From Xylophilus sp. Leaf220 (GTDB lineage Bacteria; Pseudomonadota; Gammaproteobacteria; Burkholderiales; Burkholderiaceae_C), in contig NZ_LMKO01000012.1 in assembly GCF_001421705.1 (NCBI RefSeq), positions 228,277-292,276 of the forward strand: 64,000 nt of DNA. The letters are read 5' to 3'. The notes beneath the pieces were generated by a model. The model was not told the DNA's origin, did not search any database, and saw only the letters and a program-made list of their open reading frames with translations. Made by a program: the position numbers and the translations under genes. The stretch's first letter is position 1. Each line of letters opens with the position of its first letter. This document shows positions 22,278 through 33,525 of the stretch, piece after piece.

Positions 22278-24895
22278 GCCCCCTGCAGGACTTCCAGCAG
22301 TTCCGTCTCGATCGCGAGCTGCGCGCGGTTGCGCTGCAGGCTCGGGCCGTCTATCAGGAAGGTGTCTTCCACCCGCTCGCCCAGGGTGCTGATCTTGGCC
22401 AGCTGCAGGTTGAGCTGGTGCTTGGCCAGCACGCGGGCGATCGAATACAGCAGGCCGGCACGGTCGCTGGCGGAAATGCTCAGCAGCCAGCGCTGGGCGC
22501 GGTCGTCCGGCCGCAGCTCGACGCGCGGCGCGACGGGAAAGCTCCGGACCCGCCGGGACACGCGGCCACGGCTCGGGGCGGGCAGGGGGCCCGACTGCTG
22601 CAAGGCCTGCGGCAGGTCGGTCTGCACCATGCTGACCAGTTCGCGGTAGTGCTCGGGCAGCACCGAGGTGACCACCTGGAAGGTGTCCAGCGCATACCCG
22701 TCGCGGGCGGTGTGCACCTTGGCATCCAGGATGCTGAAGCCAGCCTGGTCGAAGTAGCCGCAGATGCGGGCGAACAGGTCGGGGGCGTCGGGCGTGTAGA
22801 CCAGCACCTGCAGGCCCTCGCCGACCGTCGACAGCCGCGCCCGCACGATGCAGGCATCGGCGCCGGCCGCGGCCGGCCGGGGATCGCCGCGCACATGCCG
22901 CGACAGCTGCCGGGCATGCCAGGCGATGTCGGCCGCGTCGTGGCGCATGAAGTAGCGCACGTCCAGGGTGTCCCACAGCTTCTTGTGGGCCTCGTGCGGC
23001 TCGGCGTGCAGCGCCAGCAGCACCAGGGCCTCGCGCTTGCGCGATTCGATCAGCGCGGCCGGGTTGGGCGTCTGGCCGCCGAGGGCCCGCAGGGTGTAGC
23101 GGTACAGGTCCTCCAGCAGCTTGCCCTTCCAGGCGTTCCAGACCTTGGGACTGGTGCCCCGGATGTCGGCCACGGTGAGCAGGTAGAGCGCGGTGAGGTG
23201 GCGCTCGTCGCCGACCTTCTGCGCGAACGCGCTGATCACCGCCGGATCGCTCAGGTCGGATTTCTGCGCGATGTGGCTCATCGTCAGGTGCTCCTGCACC
23301 AGGAAGGCGATCAGGTCGGCGTCGTCCTGCTCGATGTCGTGGTCTTCGCAGAACTTGCGCACGTCGCGGGCGCCCAGTTCGGAATGGTCGCCGCCGCGGC
23401 CTTTCGCAATGTCGTGGAACAGCGCGGCGGTGTACAGGATCCACGGCTTGTCCCAGCCGGCCGCCAATTGCGAGCAGAACGGATATTCGTGCGCATGCTC
23501 GGCCATGAAGAAGCGCCGGGCGTTGCGCAGCACCATCAGGATGTGCTGGTCGACCGTGTAGACGTGGAACAGGTCGTGCTGCATCTGCCCGACGATGTGG
23601 CGGAACACCCGCAGGTAGCGGCCCAGCACCGAGGTCTGGTTCATCAGCCGGATCGCATGGGTGATGCCCACCGGCTGCTGCAGGATGGTGCGGAAGGTGG
23701 CGCGGTTGACCGGGTCGCGCCGGAACGACGCATCCATCGCATCGCGGGCGTTGTAGAGGGCGCGCAGCGTGCGGGCCGACAGGCCGCGCAGGCCGATGTG
23801 CGTCTCGTACAGCAGGAATGTTTCGAGGATCGCGTGCGGCTGGGTGCGGTAGAGGTCGTCGCTCGCCACCTCGATCATCCCGGCCTTCTCGTAGAAGCGC
23901 TCGTTGATCGGGATCAGCGCGTGGGTGGTCGGGTTGAGCCGCTCGCCGATGTTGAGCAGCAGGATCTGGCTCAGCTGCGTGACCGCCTTGGCCGCCCAGT
24001 AGTAGCGCCGCATCAGCGCCTCGCTGGCGCGGCGGGCCAGCCGGGTGCCGTCGGGTGCCAGCGACCGGTAGCCGAAGGATTCGGCGACCGCCGTCTGCAG
24101 GTCGAACACCAGCCGGTCTTCGCGGCGCTTGGCGATCAGGTGCAGCCGGGTGCGGATCAGGCTCAGCAGCGCCTCGTTGCGCTTGATCTGGCGCACCTCG
24201 AATGCGGTGGCCAGGCCGTTATGGGCCAGTGCGTCCCAGTTCTCTCCGTAGCCGGCCGCAGTGGACACCCACAGGATGCTCTGCAGGTCGCGCAGCCCGC
24301 CGGGCGATTCCTTGCAGTTGGGCTCCAGCGAGTAGGGCGTGTCCTCGAACTTGTGATGCCGCTGGCGCAGCTCCAGCATCTTGGCGGAGAAGAACGCCTG
24401 CGGATCGAGCGCTTCGCGGAACGCCTTGCGGAACCGGTGAAACAGGGTGGCGTCGCCGACGAGCCGGCGCGATTCGAGCAGCGAGGTCTGCACCGTCACG
24501 TCGCGGGCCGCCTCGTCCAGGCATTCGGCGGCGGTGCGCACGCTCGATCCGATCTCCAGGCCAGCGTCCCAGCAGCTGCCGATGAAGCCCTCGATCTTCA
24601 GCCGCAGCGCGTCGTCGGCATCGGGCTGGGTGCCGTCGGGCAGCAGCAGCAGCACGTCGATGTCGGAATGGGGAAACAGCTCTCCCCGGCCGTAGCCGCC
24701 GACAGCCAGCAACGCGAAGCTCTCGGGGAAGGCCGCCCGCGTCCACAGGGTGCCGAGCAGCTGGTCGGCCATCCGCGCCAACTGGCGCAAGACCGTGTGG
24801 ATGCCGCGGGCGGTGGCGCCGCTGCGCTCGGCCGCGTCCAGCAGCGTCGCCTTCTTCTGGCGGTAGTCGTCGCGCAGCAGCGAAAGATCGGACAT
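22274..24895 (-). CDS. glnD: PII uridylyltransferase / uridylyl-removing enzyme
   Basis: The nitrogen sensor that uridylylates PII proteins under low glutamine and removes the group when glutamine is high. 873 residues from the ATG at 24895 ([12 protein letters not shown]). The nucleotidyltransferase domain contains [20 protein letters not shown] with the GS-like and DxD residues, the HD domain has [18 protein letters not shown], and two ACT domains ([17 protein letters not shown] and [17 protein letters not shown]) bind glutamine. An in-frame ATG at 24919 exists but AGGAG sits upstream of the chosen one. It lies directly downstream of map, a common arrangement in beta-proteobacteria. Confidence 0.96.
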   Translation of the reverse strand: MSDLSLLRDDYRQKKATLLDAAERSGATARGIHTVLRQLARMADQLLGTLWTRAAFPESFALLAVGGYGRGELFPHSDIDVLLLLPDGTQPDADDALRLKIEGFIGSCWDAGLEIGSSVRTAAECLDEAARDVTVQTSLLESRRLVGDATLFHRFRKAFREALDPQAFFSAKMLELRQRHHKFEDTPYSLEPNCKESPGGLRDLQSILWVSTAAGYGENWDALAHNGLATAFEVRQIKRNEALLSLIRTRLHLIAKRREDRLVFDLQTAVAESFGYRSLAPDGTRLARRASEALMRRYYWAAKAVTQLSQILLLNIGERLNPTTHALIPINERFYEKAGMIEVASDDLYRTQPHAILETFLLYETHIGLRGLSARTLRALYNARDAMDASFRRDPVNRATFRTILQQPVGITHAIRLMNQTSVLGRYLRVFRHIVGQMQHDLFHVYTVDQHILMVLRNARRFFMAEHAHEYPFCSQLAAGWDKPWILYTAALFHDIAKGRGGDHSELGARDVRKFCEDHDIEQDDADLIAFLVQEHLTMSHIAQKSDLSDPAVISAFAQKVGDERHLTALYLLTVADIRGTSPKVWNAWKGKLLEDLYRYTLRALGGQTPNPAALIESRKREALVLLALHAEPHEAHKKLWDTLDVRYFMRHDAADIAWHARQLSRHVRGDPRPAAAGADACIVRARLSTVGEGLQVLVYTPDAPDLFARICGYFDQAGFSILDAKVHTARDGYALDTFQVVTSVLPEHYRELVSMVQTDLPQALQQSGPLPAPSRGRVSRRVRSFPVAPRVELRPDDRAQRWLLSISASDRAGLLYSIARVLAKHQLNLQLAKISTLGERVEDTFLIDGPSLQRNRAQLAIETELLEVLQGA

Positions 24896-24937
24896 CGGGG
24901 AGGGGCTCCTGCCGGACACGTCGGGATCGGACGCGGG

Positions 24938-25768
24938 TTACGCGGCGAGGGCCGGCGTGCCGTGCACATCGGTGTAGAAGGCGGGCGGCGGCGGGCATTC
25001 GGCCGACAGGGTCAGCACCTCGCAGCCCGTCTCGGTGACCAACACCGTGTGCTCCCACTGGGCCGACAGGCTGTGGTCCTTGGTGACGATGGCCCAGCCG
25101 TCGTTGCCGAACTCCTTGACCTCGCGGCGGCCGGCGTTGAGCATCGGCTCGATGGTGAAGGTCATGCCGGGCTTGAGCTCCTCCAGCGTGCCGGGCTTGC
25201 CGTAGTGCAGCACCTGCGGTTCTTCGTGGAAGTTGCGGCCGATGCCGTGGCCGCAGAACTCGCGCACCACGCTGAAGCCGTGGCCCTCGGCGAACTTCTG
25301 GATCGCCGAGCCGATGTCGCCCAGCCGCGCACCGGGCCGGACCTTCATGATGCCGATCCAGAGCGATTCGAAGGTGATCGCGCTCAGCCGCCTGGCGGCG
25401 ATGGAGGGCTCGCCCACCATGTACATCCGGCTGGTGTCGCCGTACCAGCCGTCCTTGATGACGGTGACGTCGACATTCATGATGTCGCCTTTCTTCAGCG
25501 GCTTGTCGTTGGGAATGCCGTGGCAGACCACGTGGTTCAGCGAGGTGCAGAGCGATTTCGGGTAGGGCGGATAGCCCGGCGGCTGGTAGCCGAGCGTGGC
25601 CGACACGCTGCCCTGCCGTGCCATGCACTCCGCGGCGAGCCGGTCGATCTCGTTGGTGGTGACGCCCGGCTTCACATGCGGCGCGAGGTAGTCCAGCACT
25701 TCGGCGGCAAGGCGGCAGGCGACGCGCATGCCTTCGATTTCCTGGGCGTTCTTGTAGGTGATGCTCAT
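24938..25768 (-). CDS. map: Methionine aminopeptidase, type I
   Basis: Removes the initiator methionine. 276 residues. The five metal ligands are in recognisable motifs: [19 protein letters not shown] (two Asp), [13 protein letters not shown] (His), [10 protein letters not shown] (Glu) and [13 protein letters not shown] (Glu). [11 protein letters not shown] carries the substrate-contacting His. It probably shares a transcript with glnD, 42 bp downstream, and is divergent from purL. Confidence 0.96.
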   Translation of the reverse strand: MSITYKNAQEIEGMRVACRLAAEVLDYLAPHVKPGVTTNEIDRLAAECMARQGSVSATLGYQPPGYPPYPKSLCTSLNHVVCHGIPNDKPLKKGDIMNVDVTVIKDGWYGDTSRMYMVGEPSIAARRLSAITFESLWIGIMKVRPGARLGDIGSAIQKFAEGHGFSVVREFCGHGIGRNFHEEPQVLHYGKPGTLEELKPGMTFTIEPMLNAGRREVKEFGNDGWAIVTKDHSLSAQWEHTVLVTETGCEVLTLSAECPPPPAFYTDVHGTPALAA

Positions 25769-25847
25769 CCGGGAATTATCCCATCGGCTCTCCAGGCCGT
25801 GCCGCCGCAGGGGTGCCGGCCCGGGCGCCGGGCGGGTGGCGCCGCTT

Positions 25848-25853
25848 TAGAAT
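25848..25853 (+). promoter_or_regulatory. -10-like box upstream of purL
   Basis: TAGAAT within CTTTAGAATCC, 101 bp before the proposed purL GTG, is the only -10-like hexamer in the map-purL divergent region. No clear -35 was seen, and no PurR-type palindrome was recognised. Confidence 0.35.
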
Positions 25854-25953
25854 CCGGGGTTTCCCGGAGCAGCCCGCGCCCGCCCCATCCAGCGGCGGTC
25901 GCGCGGCGCCCGTCCTGCTTCTCGCACCCGCAGACATCCAACAGGCCGCCCCC

Positions 25954-28900
25954 GTGACCTTGCCCACCCCGACCCCGCTCGCCATCACTTCCTTCGACGG
26001 CGGCAACGCGCTGAGCGAATTCCGCGTCCGCCAGCTGCTGCCGCGCCTGCAGGCGGTGCATCCGCGCATCGACGGCATCTCGGCCCGCTTCGTGCACCTG
26101 GTGCTGTCGGATGCTGCGCCAGGCGCCGACGACCATGCCCGCCTGGCGGCCCTGCTGACCTACGGCGACCCGTACGCCGCGCCGGCCGGCGCCGACAGGC
26201 CGGGCCAGGGCACGACCATCGTCGTGGCGCCACGCCTGGGCACCGTGTCGCCCTGGGCCTCCAAGGCCACCGACATCGCGCACAACTGCGGCCTGGCGGT
26301 GCGCCGGGTCGAGCGCATCGTCGAATACCGCGTCCATCTGAAGCAGCCGCTGCTCGGCAAGGCGACGCTGGACGACGGCCAATCGGTGGCGCTGGCCGGG
26401 TTGCTGCACGACCGGATGACCGAGTCGGTCTTCTTCGACCGGGCCGAGGCCGCCGCGCTGTTCACCGAATTGCAGGCCGCGCCGATGGAGCAGGTCGACG
26501 TGCTGGGCGGCGGCCGTGCCGCGCTGGTGGCGGCCAACGCCACCTTCGGCCTGGCCCTGGCCGAAGACGAGATCGACTACCTGGTCGATGCCTTCACCGG
26601 GCTGCAGCGCAACCCGACCGACGTCGAGCTGATGATGTTCGCCCAGGCCAACAGCGAGCACTGCCGCCACAAGATCTTCAACGCCCAGTTCGTGATCGAC
26701 GGCCAGCCGCAGCCCGACAGCCTGTTCGGCATGATCCGCAACACCCACAAGCTGCACCCCGCGCATACGGTGGTGGCGTACTCCGACAACGCCTCGGTGA
26801 TGGAAGGCCATACCGTCGAGCGATTTCTGGCGAAAAGTGCCTCTGGCCAGGACGGTGCGCCGGCCTACAGCTACCAAAAAGATAGCAATCTGCAGCATGT
26901 GCTGATGAAGGTGGAGACGCACAACCACCCGACCGCCATCTCGCCGTACCCCGGTGCCTCGACCGGCGCCGGCGGCGAGATCCGCGACGAAGGCGCCACC
27001 GGCCGAGGCTCCAAGCCCAAGGCCGGCATGACCGGCTTCACCGTCTCCAAACTCTGGCCGGGCGACGACGACTTCGGCCGGCCGGCGCACATCGCCAGCC
27101 CGCTGCAGATCATGACCGAGGGCCCGCTGGGCGGCGCCGCGTTCAACAACGAGTTCGGCCGGCCCAACCTGCTGGGTTATTTCCGCGAGTACGAGCAGAC
27201 GGTCGCGAGCGACATCGACACCGTCCGCCGCGGCTACCACAAGCCGATCATGATCGCGGGCGGCCTGGGCACGATCGACGCGGCCCTCACGCAGAAGATC
27301 GAATTCCCCGCCGGATCGCTGCTCATCCAGCTGGGCGGCCCCGGCATGCGCATCGGCATGGGCGGCAGCGCCGCCAGCTCGATGGCCACCGGCGCCAATG
27401 CGGCCGAACTGGATTTCGATTCGGTCCAGCGCGGCAATCCCGAGATCGAGCGCCGTGCGCAGGAGGTCATCAACCACTGCTGGCACCTGGGCGCCGAGAA
27501 CCCGATCCTGGCGATCCACGACGTGGGCGCCGGCGGCTTGTCGAACGCCTTCCCGGAGCTGACCAACGATGCCGGCCGCGGCGCGCGCTTCGACCTGCGG
27601 GCGGTGCCGCTGGAGGAATCCGGACTGGCGCCCAAGGAAATCTGGTCCAACGAGAGCCAGGAGCGCTACGTGCTGGCGATCGCACCCGAATCGCTGGCCC
27701 GGTTCCAGGCCTTCTGCGAGCGCGAGCGTTGCCCGTTCGCGGTGGTGGGCGTGGCGACCGACGCCCGCCAGCTCGTCGTCGGCGACCACGTTCCCCTGTC
27801 CGAAAGCCCCCTGCCGCCAGCGGGCGAGGGCGCCCCGGCCTGGGCCGTCGACATGCCGATGAACGTCCTCCTCGGCAAGCCTCCCAAGATGCTGCGCGAT
27901 GTGAAAACCGTGCAACGCAGCTTCCGGCCGCTGGAGCTGACCGGCGTCGCCCTGCAGGACGCGGCCATCGCGGTGCTCTCGCACCCCACGGTCGCCTCCA
28001 AGCGCTTCCTGATCACCATCGGCGACCGTACCGTCGGCGGCCTGACCCACCGCGACCAGATGGTCGGCCCGTGGCAGGTGCCGGTGGCCGATTGCGCGGT
28101 CACGCTGGCCGACTACGCCGGTTTCGCGGGCGAGGCGATGGCGATGGGCGAGCGCACCCCGCTGGCCGCGCTGGACGCGCCCGCATCGGGCCGGATGGCG
28201 GTGGCGGAGGCGATCACCAACCTGCTGGCCGCCCCGATCGAGCTGCCGCGGGTCAAGCTCTCGGCCAACTGGATGGCCGCCTGCGGCGAGCCCGGCGAAG
28301 ACGCGGCGCTCTACGCGACGGTGAAGGCCGTCGGCCTGGAGCTGTGCCCCGCGCTGGGCGTGTCGATCCCGGTGGGCAAGGATTCGCTGTCGATGCGTAC
28401 CCAGTGGCAGGACGGCGGCACCGCCAAGAAGGTCACCTCGCCGGTCAGCCTGATCGTGTGCGCCTTCGCCACCCTGGCCGACGTGCGCGGCACGCTCACG
28501 CCGCAGCTCGACGCGGCCGAGGCCGACACCACCCTGGTGCTGGTCGACCTGGGCCGTGGCCGGCACCGCATGGCCGGCTCGATCCTGGCGCAGACCCTCT
28601 CGCAGACCGGCTGCCCGGTGCAGGACGGCGTGCCCGACCTGGACGATCCGCAGGATCTGGTGAACCTCGTCGCGGCGGTCAATGCACTGCGCACCGAAGG
28701 CAAGCTGCTGGCCTACCACGACCGCAGCGACGGCGGCCTGTTCGCCGCCGCGGTCGAGATGGCCTTCGCCGGCCATGTGGGCGTGGCGCTCAACGTGGAC
28801 CTGCTGGTGACCGAGGGCGACGGCATCTCCGACAGCCGCGCCGAATACGGCGACGCCAAGAACTGGGCCGGCCAGGTGAGCGCCCGGCGCGAGGAACTGA

Positions 28901-30051
28901 CCCTCAAGGCGCTGTTCAGCGAAGAGCTGGGCGTGCTGCTGCAGGTGCGCACCGCGGACCGCGACGCGGTCATGCAGGCCCTGCGCGTCCACGGTTTGTC
29001 GAAGCACAGCCATTTCGTCGGCAAGACCCGGCCTGCCAGCTCGCCGATGGAAGCCGGCAAGGGCAAGCTCGAAGTCTGGCGCGACGCCAAGTCGGTGTTC
29101 AGCGCCACGCTGGCCGACCTGCACCAGGTGTGGGACGCCGTCAGCTGGAAGATCTGCGCCGAGCGCGACAACCCGGCCTGCGCCGATGCCGAGCATGCCG
29201 CCGCCGGCGATCCGGCCGACCCGGGCCTGCACTGGCATGTGCCGGCCGCGGCGCTCGCGCCCCAGGCACCGGCCATCGTCGGCACCGCCCGGCCACGCGT
29301 GGCGATCCTGCGGGAGCAGGGCGTCAACTCCCATACCGAAATGGCCTATGCCTTCGACGCGGCCGGCTTCGAATCGGTCGACGTGCACATGACCGACCTG
29401 CAATCGGGCCGTGCTGCGCTGTCCGACTTCCGCGGCGTGGTCGCCTGCGGCGGATTCAGTTATGGCGACACGCTGGGCGCCGGCATCGGCTGGGCCCGCA
29501 GCATCACCTTCAACCCGCAGCTGGCAGACCAGTTCGCCGCCTTCTTCGGCCGCACCGACACCTTCGGCCTGGGCATCTGCAACGGCTGCCAGATGTTCGC
29601 CGAGCTGGCCGACATCATCCCCGGTGCCGCTGCCTGGCCGCGTTTCACCACCAACCAGAGCGAGCGCTTCGAGGCCCGCCTGGCGATGGTCGAGGTGCTT
29701 GAGTCGCCCAGCGTCTTCCTGCAGGGCATGGCCGGCTGGCGGCTGCCGATCGCGGTGGCGCACGGCGAGGGCTACGCCAACTTCGCGCGCCGGGGCGACC
29801 CGGCCACCGCGCTGGCCGCGCTGCGCTTCGTCGACAACGCCGGCCAGGCCACCGAGCGCTATCCGTTCAACCCCAACGGCAGCGCCGGCGGCCTGACCGG
29901 CGTGACCACGCCCGACGGCCGCTTCACCGCGCTGATGCCGCACCCCGAGCGGGTGTTCCGCAACATCCAGATGAGCTGGACCGGTGGCGACGCCGCGGCG
30001 CCGAGCCCGTGGCTGCAGCTGTGGCACAACGCGCGGCGCTGGGTCGGCTAG
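25954..30051 (+). CDS. purL: Phosphoribosylformylglycinamidine synthase (FGAR amidotransferase)
   Basis: Fourth step of purine synthesis, using glutamine and ATP. Single-chain large form of 1365 residues (E. coli 1295). Visible: [76 protein letters not shown], and a C-terminal class I glutaminase domain with GICNGCQM (nucleophile about Cys1209), HGEGYANF and [11 protein letters not shown] chose GTG at 25954 because [16 protein letters not shown] matches the family start. Residues 293-311, in the variable loop just before [12 protein letters not shown], are encoded by a copy of the 55-bp repeat. Confidence 0.96.
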   Translation: MTLPTPTPLAITSFDGGNALSEFRVRQLLPRLQAVHPRIDGISARFVHLVLSDAAPGADDHARLAALLTYGDPYAAPAGADRPGQGTTIVVAPRLGTVSPWASKATDIAHNCGLAVRRVERIVEYRVHLKQPLLGKATLDDGQSVALAGLLHDRMTESVFFDRAEAAALFTELQAAPMEQVDVLGGGRAALVAANATFGLALAEDEIDYLVDAFTGLQRNPTDVELMMFAQANSEHCRHKIFNAQFVIDGQPQPDSLFGMIRNTHKLHPAHTVVAYSDNASVMEGHTVERFLAKSASGQDGAPAYSYQKDSNLQHVLMKVETHNHPTAISPYPGASTGAGGEIRDEGATGRGSKPKAGMTGFTVSKLWPGDDDFGRPAHIASPLQIMTEGPLGGAAFNNEFGRPNLLGYFREYEQTVASDIDTVRRGYHKPIMIAGGLGTIDAALTQKIEFPAGSLLIQLGGPGMRIGMGGSAASSMATGANAAELDFDSVQRGNPEIERRAQEVINHCWHLGAENPILAIHDVGAGGLSNAFPELTNDAGRGARFDLRAVPLEESGLAPKEIWSNESQERYVLAIAPESLARFQAFCERERCPFAVVGVATDARQLVVGDHVPLSESPLPPAGEGAPAWAVDMPMNVLLGKPPKMLRDVKTVQRSFRPLELTGVALQDAAIAVLSHPTVASKRFLITIGDRTVGGLTHRDQMVGPWQVPVADCAVTLADYAGFAGEAMAMGERTPLAALDAPASGRMAVAEAITNLLAAPIELPRVKLSANWMAACGEPGEDAALYATVKAVGLELCPALGVSIPVGKDSLSMRTQWQDGGTAKKVTSPVSLIVCAFATLADVRGTLTPQLDAAEADTTLVLVDLGRGRHRMAGSILAQTLSQTGCPVQDGVPDLDDPQDLVNLVAAVNALRTEGKLLAYHDRSDGGLFAAAVEMAFAGHVGVALNVDLLVTEGDGISDSRAEYGDAKNWAGQVSARREELTLKALFSEELGVLLQVRTADRDAVMQALRVHGLSKHSHFVGKTRPASSPMEAGKGKLEVWRDAKSVFSATLADLHQVWDAVSWKICAERDNPACADAEHAAAGDPADPGLHWHVPAAALAPQAPAIVGTARPRVAILREQGVNSHTEMAYAFDAAGFESVDVHMTDLQSGRAALSDFRGVVACGGFSYGDTLGAGIGWARSITFNPQLADQFAAFFGRTDTFGLGICNGCQMFAELADIIPGAAAWPRFTTNQSERFEARLAMVEVLESPSVFLQGMAGWRLPIAVAHGEGYANFARRGDPATALAALRFVDNAGQATERYPFNPNGSAGGLTGVTTPDGRFTALMPHPERVFRNIQMSWTGGDAAAPSPWLQLWHNARRWVG
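26832..26886 (-). repeat. 55-bp two-hairpin element, copy D, inside purL coding sequence
   Basis: Read on the minus strand: GCTAT-N7-GTAGCTG, TAGGCCGGCG, then AGGCACTTTTC, aligning column for column with intergenic copies at 61666 and 63724. In the purL frame it encodes residues 293-311 ([19 protein letters not shown]) without a stop or frameshift. Confidence 0.85.
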
Positions 30052-30225
30052 CGCGGACGACGCGGCCTGCGCCAGGGCCGATGCTTGCAGCGGGCTGACG
30101 CCAGGGAGCCGATACGCGCCGATGGCTGACAGGCGGCCGACCGCACCGCGGTTCTAATCCCGCGTCGAACCCCGTCAACCCGGCGCACCGCCCTGCCGCT
30201 GCGCCCTCCCACAAGGAAACTCCCC

Positions 30226-31188
30226 ATGGCCGGAGCCAGTCTGCTCACCCTGCTCGACGACATCGCCGCGATGCTCGACGACGTCGCGCTGATGACCAAG
30301 GTGGCCGCCAAGAAATCGGCCGGCGTGCTGGGCGACGATTTGGCGCTCAACGCCCAGCAGGTCTCCGGCGTGCAGGCGGCACGAGAGCTGCCGGTGGTCT
30401 GGGCGGTGGCGAAGGGCTCGATGCGCAACAAGGCGATCCTGGTCCCCGCGGCCCTGGCGATCAGCGCGTTCGCACCCTGGCTGGTCACGCCGCTGCTGAT
30501 GCTCGGCGGCGCCTTCCTGTGCTACGAGGGCGTCGAGAAGCTGGTCCACGTGGCCCGGCACCGCCGCGGTTCCAATGCACACGCGGCAGAGGGCGCCACG
30601 GCAGCCCACGCCGCTGCGGCCCCGGCTGCGCTGGCGCACGGCGCGGCGAATGACTCCAAGGTCAACCTCGCGAGCGACGACCAGCCCCTGCTGATGGAGA
30701 AGGAAAAAGTTCAGGGCGCGATCCGCACCGATTTCATCCTGTCAGCCGAGATCATCGCGATCACCCTGGGCGCCGTGGCCGGAGCCCCGTTCGTTCAGCA
30801 ACTGGCGGTACTGGTGGGCATCGCGGTCGCGATGACCGTCGGCGTGTACGGCCTGGTGGCCGGCATCGTGAAGCTGGACGACCTGGGCCTGTACCTGAGC
30901 CAGCGCGCCAGCGCGGCGGCCCAGGGTGCCGGCCGCACGATCCTGGCGGCGGCGCCGTACCTGATGAAGGCGCTGTCGATCGCCGGCACCGCGGCCATGT
31001 TCCTGGTGGGCGGCGGCATTCTGGTGCACGGCGTGCCGGCGCTGCACCACATGGTCGAGGGCTGGGGTGCGTCCGGCGGCATCGCCTCGGTGTTGCCGAT
31101 GCTGGGCAACGCGGCCATCGGCGCGGTGGCTGGCGCCATCGTGCTGGCGGCCGTCACCGGCATCCAGAAACTGCGCAAGCGCGCCTGA
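30226..31188 (+). CDS. DUF808 family inner-membrane protein
   Basis: A 320-residue multi-span membrane protein matching DUF808 (YedI-like). The hallmark N-terminus is present: LLTLLDDIAAMLDDVALMTKVAAKKSAGVLGDDLAL, residues 5-40, then ELPVVWAVAKGSMRNKAILVPAAL. Several hydrophobic helices follow, with an Ala/His-rich cytoplasmic insert at about residues 110-145 (HAAEGATAAHAAAAPAALAH) and EKEKVQGAIRTDFILSAEI. No function is established for the family. Confidence 0.88.
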   Translation: MAGASLLTLLDDIAAMLDDVALMTKVAAKKSAGVLGDDLALNAQQVSGVQAARELPVVWAVAKGSMRNKAILVPAALAISAFAPWLVTPLLMLGGAFLCYEGVEKLVHVARHRRGSNAHAAEGATAAHAAAAPAALAHGAANDSKVNLASDDQPLLMEKEKVQGAIRTDFILSAEIIAITLGAVAGAPFVQQLAVLVGIAVAMTVGVYGLVAGIVKLDDLGLYLSQRASAAAQGAGRTILAAAPYLMKALSIAGTAAMFLVGGGILVHGVPALHHMVEGWGASGGIASVLPMLGNAAIGAVAGAIVLAAVTGIQKLRKRA

Positions 31189-31249
31189 TGCGGCGCTCTG
31201 CAGAAGTCCCGGGCGGCGGGGCAGGGCTGCTGCTCTAGACTCGTCCGCC

Positions 31250-31999
31250 ATGGACACTGTTGCCCGCTATGAACGCGTCGACGCACTGCGCGGCCTCGCC
31301 GTGGTGTGGATGACGGCGTTTCATTTCTGCTTCGACCTCAACTACCACGGCTTCTGGCGCCAGAACTTCCTGGGCGATCCGGTCTGGACGGCGCAGCGTA
31401 CCGCCATCGTCAGCCTGTTCCTGTTCTGCGCGGGCCTGGGCCAGGCGATCGCGGTGAAGCACGGGCAGGGCTGGCCGCGTTTCTGGCGGCGGTGGGCCCA
31501 GGTGGCCGTGTGCGCGGTGTTGGTCACGGCCGGCTCGTACTGGATGTTTCCCAGGACGTTCATCTACTTCGGTGTACTGCACGGCGTGGCGGCGATGCTG
31601 ATCGTCGCCAGGCTCACGGCGGGGGCGGGCGGCTGGTTATGGCCGATGGGAGCGCTGGCGATCGCATTGCCGCCGGTCGGTGCCGCGTTGCTCGAAGGTT
31701 CAGCCTGGAGCGCGGTGTTCAACGGTCGGTCCTTGAACTGGCTCGGACTGGTCACGCAGAAGCCCGCGACCGAAGATTACGTACCGATGCTGCCGTGGAT
31801 CGGCGTCGTGTGGTGGGGTATGGCGGCCGGCCAGTGGGTCATGTCCCGACGGCCTGGGTGGATGATGGGGAGCGCTGCGCCGGGTGCTCGCAACGCGGCT
31901 AGCCCACTGGCGTGGCTGGGGCGGCACAGCTTGCCTTGGTACATGCTGCACCAGCCCGTGTTGCTGGGGCTGGTGGGTCTGGCGGCTTCGTTGCGCTAA
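31250..31999 (+). CDS. DUF1624 / heparan-N-acetyltransferase-like membrane protein
   Basis: A 249-residue integral membrane protein. It starts YERVDALRGLAVVWMTAFHFCFDL, the first helix of DUF1624 and related acyltransferase-like families, with the conserved RG and His residues. LFLFCAGLGQAI, MFPRTFIYFGVLHGVAAMLI, MLPWIGVVWWGMAAGQ and WLGRHSLPWYMLHQP follow in family order, giving about seven helices. Members are presumed to transfer acyl groups across the membrane; the substrate is unknown. No clear ribosome site precedes the ATG. Confidence 0.85.
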   Translation: MDTVARYERVDALRGLAVVWMTAFHFCFDLNYHGFWRQNFLGDPVWTAQRTAIVSLFLFCAGLGQAIAVKHGQGWPRFWRRWAQVAVCAVLVTAGSYWMFPRTFIYFGVLHGVAAMLIVARLTAGAGGWLWPMGALAIALPPVGAALLEGSAWSAVFNGRSLNWLGLVTQKPATEDYVPMLPWIGVVWWGMAAGQWVMSRRPGWMMGSAAPGARNAASPLAWLGRHSLPWYMLHQPVLLGLVGLAASLR

Positions 32000-32046
32000 C
32001 TTTTGGATCGAATGATGCTGTGGTCGGCTTGCGGAGACGATGTTTA

Positions 32047-32063
32047 GCTATTGAATTGATAGC
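32047..32063 (+). repeat. Isolated outer dyad of the 55-bp element family (copy E)
   Basis: GCTAT-TGAATTG-ATAGC has the same 5-7-5 geometry as the family's first hairpin. Beyond it only AAGG-type similarity remains, so this is a decayed or solo-dyad relative. Confidence 0.55.
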
Positions 32064-32180
32064 GTAAGGATTGGCAGGCAGCGATTGTCGGGCAGCGTGT
32101 GACGCCGTTGCGCTGATAGTTGGGTGGGTCGGTTCAGCCGTGCTTGCGCGGCGCTGGGGGCCGTGATCGCCGGGTAACCC

Positions 32181-32226
32181 CCTCCGCGAATGTCCCCCGC
32201 CTTCGGCTCCTCCTTTATTTCGCTGC
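32181..32226 (-). repeat. Inverted partial copy of the 129-bp repeat
   Basis: The reverse complement contains GCAGCGAAATAAAGGAGGAG followed by GCGGGGGACATTCGCGGAG, both identical to the central part of the 129-bp repeat apart from a shorter segment between them. It faces the full copy 180 bp away. Confidence 0.75.
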
Positions 32227-32368
32227 GGGGGTCACCCGACACTCCCGGCCCTGGACGCGTCGCGTCGTGCGGGTCGAATCAGTGACTGGCGCTGTTCGCT
32301 GGTACCGTGTGTGCATCGACGTCTATCGAAGCAAGCAGTGCCCATCGCAAGCGCCCGCCTCACCACCG

Positions 32369-32497
32369 TCGATCAAGCACCCGAAAGGGATCGTGCCGAT
32401 GGCGTGCTCTGCGCAGCGAAATAAAGGAGGAGCTGCGGGCGCAGCCCGTTGCGGGGGACATTCGCGGAGCAGAGTACGCCGTCGGCGCGAGTCCGGA
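32369..32497 (+). repeat. 129-bp dispersed repeat, copy 2
   Basis: Near-identical to bases 1-129 (five mismatches by eye). The shared segment ends abruptly on the right at 32497, which helps define one boundary. It contains the same AAGGAGGAG and the same spurious minus-strand reading frame. Confidence 0.85.
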
Positions 32498-32548
32498 CCA
32501 AGCCCACAAGACAATACTCGCTCTGGCAATCCCAGAACCGCCAAATCC

Positions 32549-32576
32549 AAAAACGAAAAACGGCCCCGAAGGACCG
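32549..32576 (-). terminator. Intrinsic terminator of ppiC
   Basis: On the minus strand: CGGTCC-TTCG-GGGCCG stem-loop (32576-32561) followed by TTTTTCGTTTTT. It lies 50 bp after the ppiC stop codon. This is the clearest rho-independent terminator in the window. Confidence 0.85.
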
Positions 32577-32625
32577 CTCCAAACCGGCACCCCGAAAGGC
32601 CCGACCAGAAAAACCGAAAGACCGA

Positions 32626-33411
32626 TTACTCGACCTTGGCCTTCGCGCGCAGCTCTTCCTGGTACTTGGCGAGCTTCTGGCCTTGCAGTTGCTGCATCAG
32701 CTGCGGCTTGACTTCGTCGAACGACGGCAGCTTGGCTTCGCGGGTGTCGTCCAGGCGGATGACGTGGTAGCCGAACTGGCTCTTGACCGGTGTGTCGGTG
32801 ACCTGGCCCTTCTTGAGCTTGACCAGGGCTTCGGTGAACTCCTGCACGTAGCTGCTAGGGTTGGCCCAGTCAAGCTCGCCGCCGTTGGCGCCGGAGCCGG
32901 TGTCCTTGGATTGCTTCTTGGCGATGTCCTCGAACTTGGCACCCTTCTTCAGGCGGGCGATGATGTCCTTGGCGTCGCTTTCCTTCTCGACCAGGATGTG
33001 GTGGGCCTTGTATTCCTTGCCGCCGTTGGCTGCGACGACCTTGTCGTACTCGGCCTTGGCTTCCGCATCGGTCACCGGGTTCTTGGCGACCCAGCCGGCG
33101 AACAGGTCACGGATCAGCACGGTCTGGCGGGCCAGTTCCATCTGGTTCTTGAAGTCTTCGGTGCCTTCCAGGCCCTGCTTCTGCGCTTCCTGCAGGAACA
33201 CTTCCCGGGCGATGACCTCGTCCTTGATCTGCTGCTCCACCTCAGGCGTGATCGGGCGGCCCGACTTGGCGACCTGCTGGCTCAGCACGTCGGCGCGCGA
33301 CTTGGGCACGGCCTTGCCGTTGACCACGGCGATGTTCTGGGCGAAGGCCGGCAGGGCCAGGGCGGCTGCGACGGCGACGAGCGCCAGGCGGGACGTACGG
33401 TTTTTTTGCAT
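32626..33411 (-). CDS. Periplasmic parvulin-type peptidyl-prolyl isomerase
   Basis: A 261-residue exported foldase. Residues 1-25 are a signal peptide (ALALPAFA-QN); an N-terminal helical SurA/PrsA-like region follows, and the parvulin domain covers about residues 135-230 with KAHHILVEKESDAKDIIARL, FEDIAKKQSKDTGSGANGG and VKSQFGYHVIRLDD. It should assist folding of outer-membrane or periplasmic proteins. The start at 33411 has GAGGAAAC upstream and gives a clean signal peptide; an upstream in-frame ATG would not. A strong terminator follows. Confidence 0.92.
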   Translation of the reverse strand: MQKNRTSRLALVAVAAALALPAFAQNIAVVNGKAVPKSRADVLSQQVAKSGRPITPEVEQQIKDEVIAREVFLQEAQKQGLEGTEDFKNQMELARQTVLIRDLFAGWVAKNPVTDAEAKAEYDKVVAANGGKEYKAHHILVEKESDAKDIIARLKKGAKFEDIAKKQSKDTGSGANGGELDWANPSSYVQEFTEALVKLKKGQVTDTPVKSQFGYHVIRLDDTREAKLPSFDEVKPQLMQQLQGQKLAKYQEELRAKAKVE

Positions 33412-33525
33412 GGTTGTTTCCTCGAAAGTCCTGGAATGATGGGAAGGGATTGGAGGGGTCCGCGAGCGCCGCAAGCGCGGCAGCGGGAAATGCCGCGAGG
33501 GCAGGGAACGAGGGAAGTTGGTGCC

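Larger units (their letters stand above)
32000..32625. other. 626-bp gene-free repeat block
   Basis: No credible gene. It contains a 55-bp-element-type dyad (32047-32063), an inverted partial copy of the 129-bp repeat (32181-32226), the second full 129-bp copy (32369-32497) and the ppiC terminator (32549-32576). The two inverted segments could fold on each other across about 180 bp. Confidence 0.7.

Noticed and set aside
22418-25957. A 1179-codon plus-strand frame across glnD and map
   Set aside because: Antisense to two well-conserved enzymes; the product is compositional noise.
25765-30027. A 1420-codon open frame antisense to purL, and a similar 1160-codon frame antisense to smc (5774-9256)
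   Set aside because: Both are shadows of long GC-rich genes, with His/Gln/Arg/Gly-biased translations and no recognisable motif.
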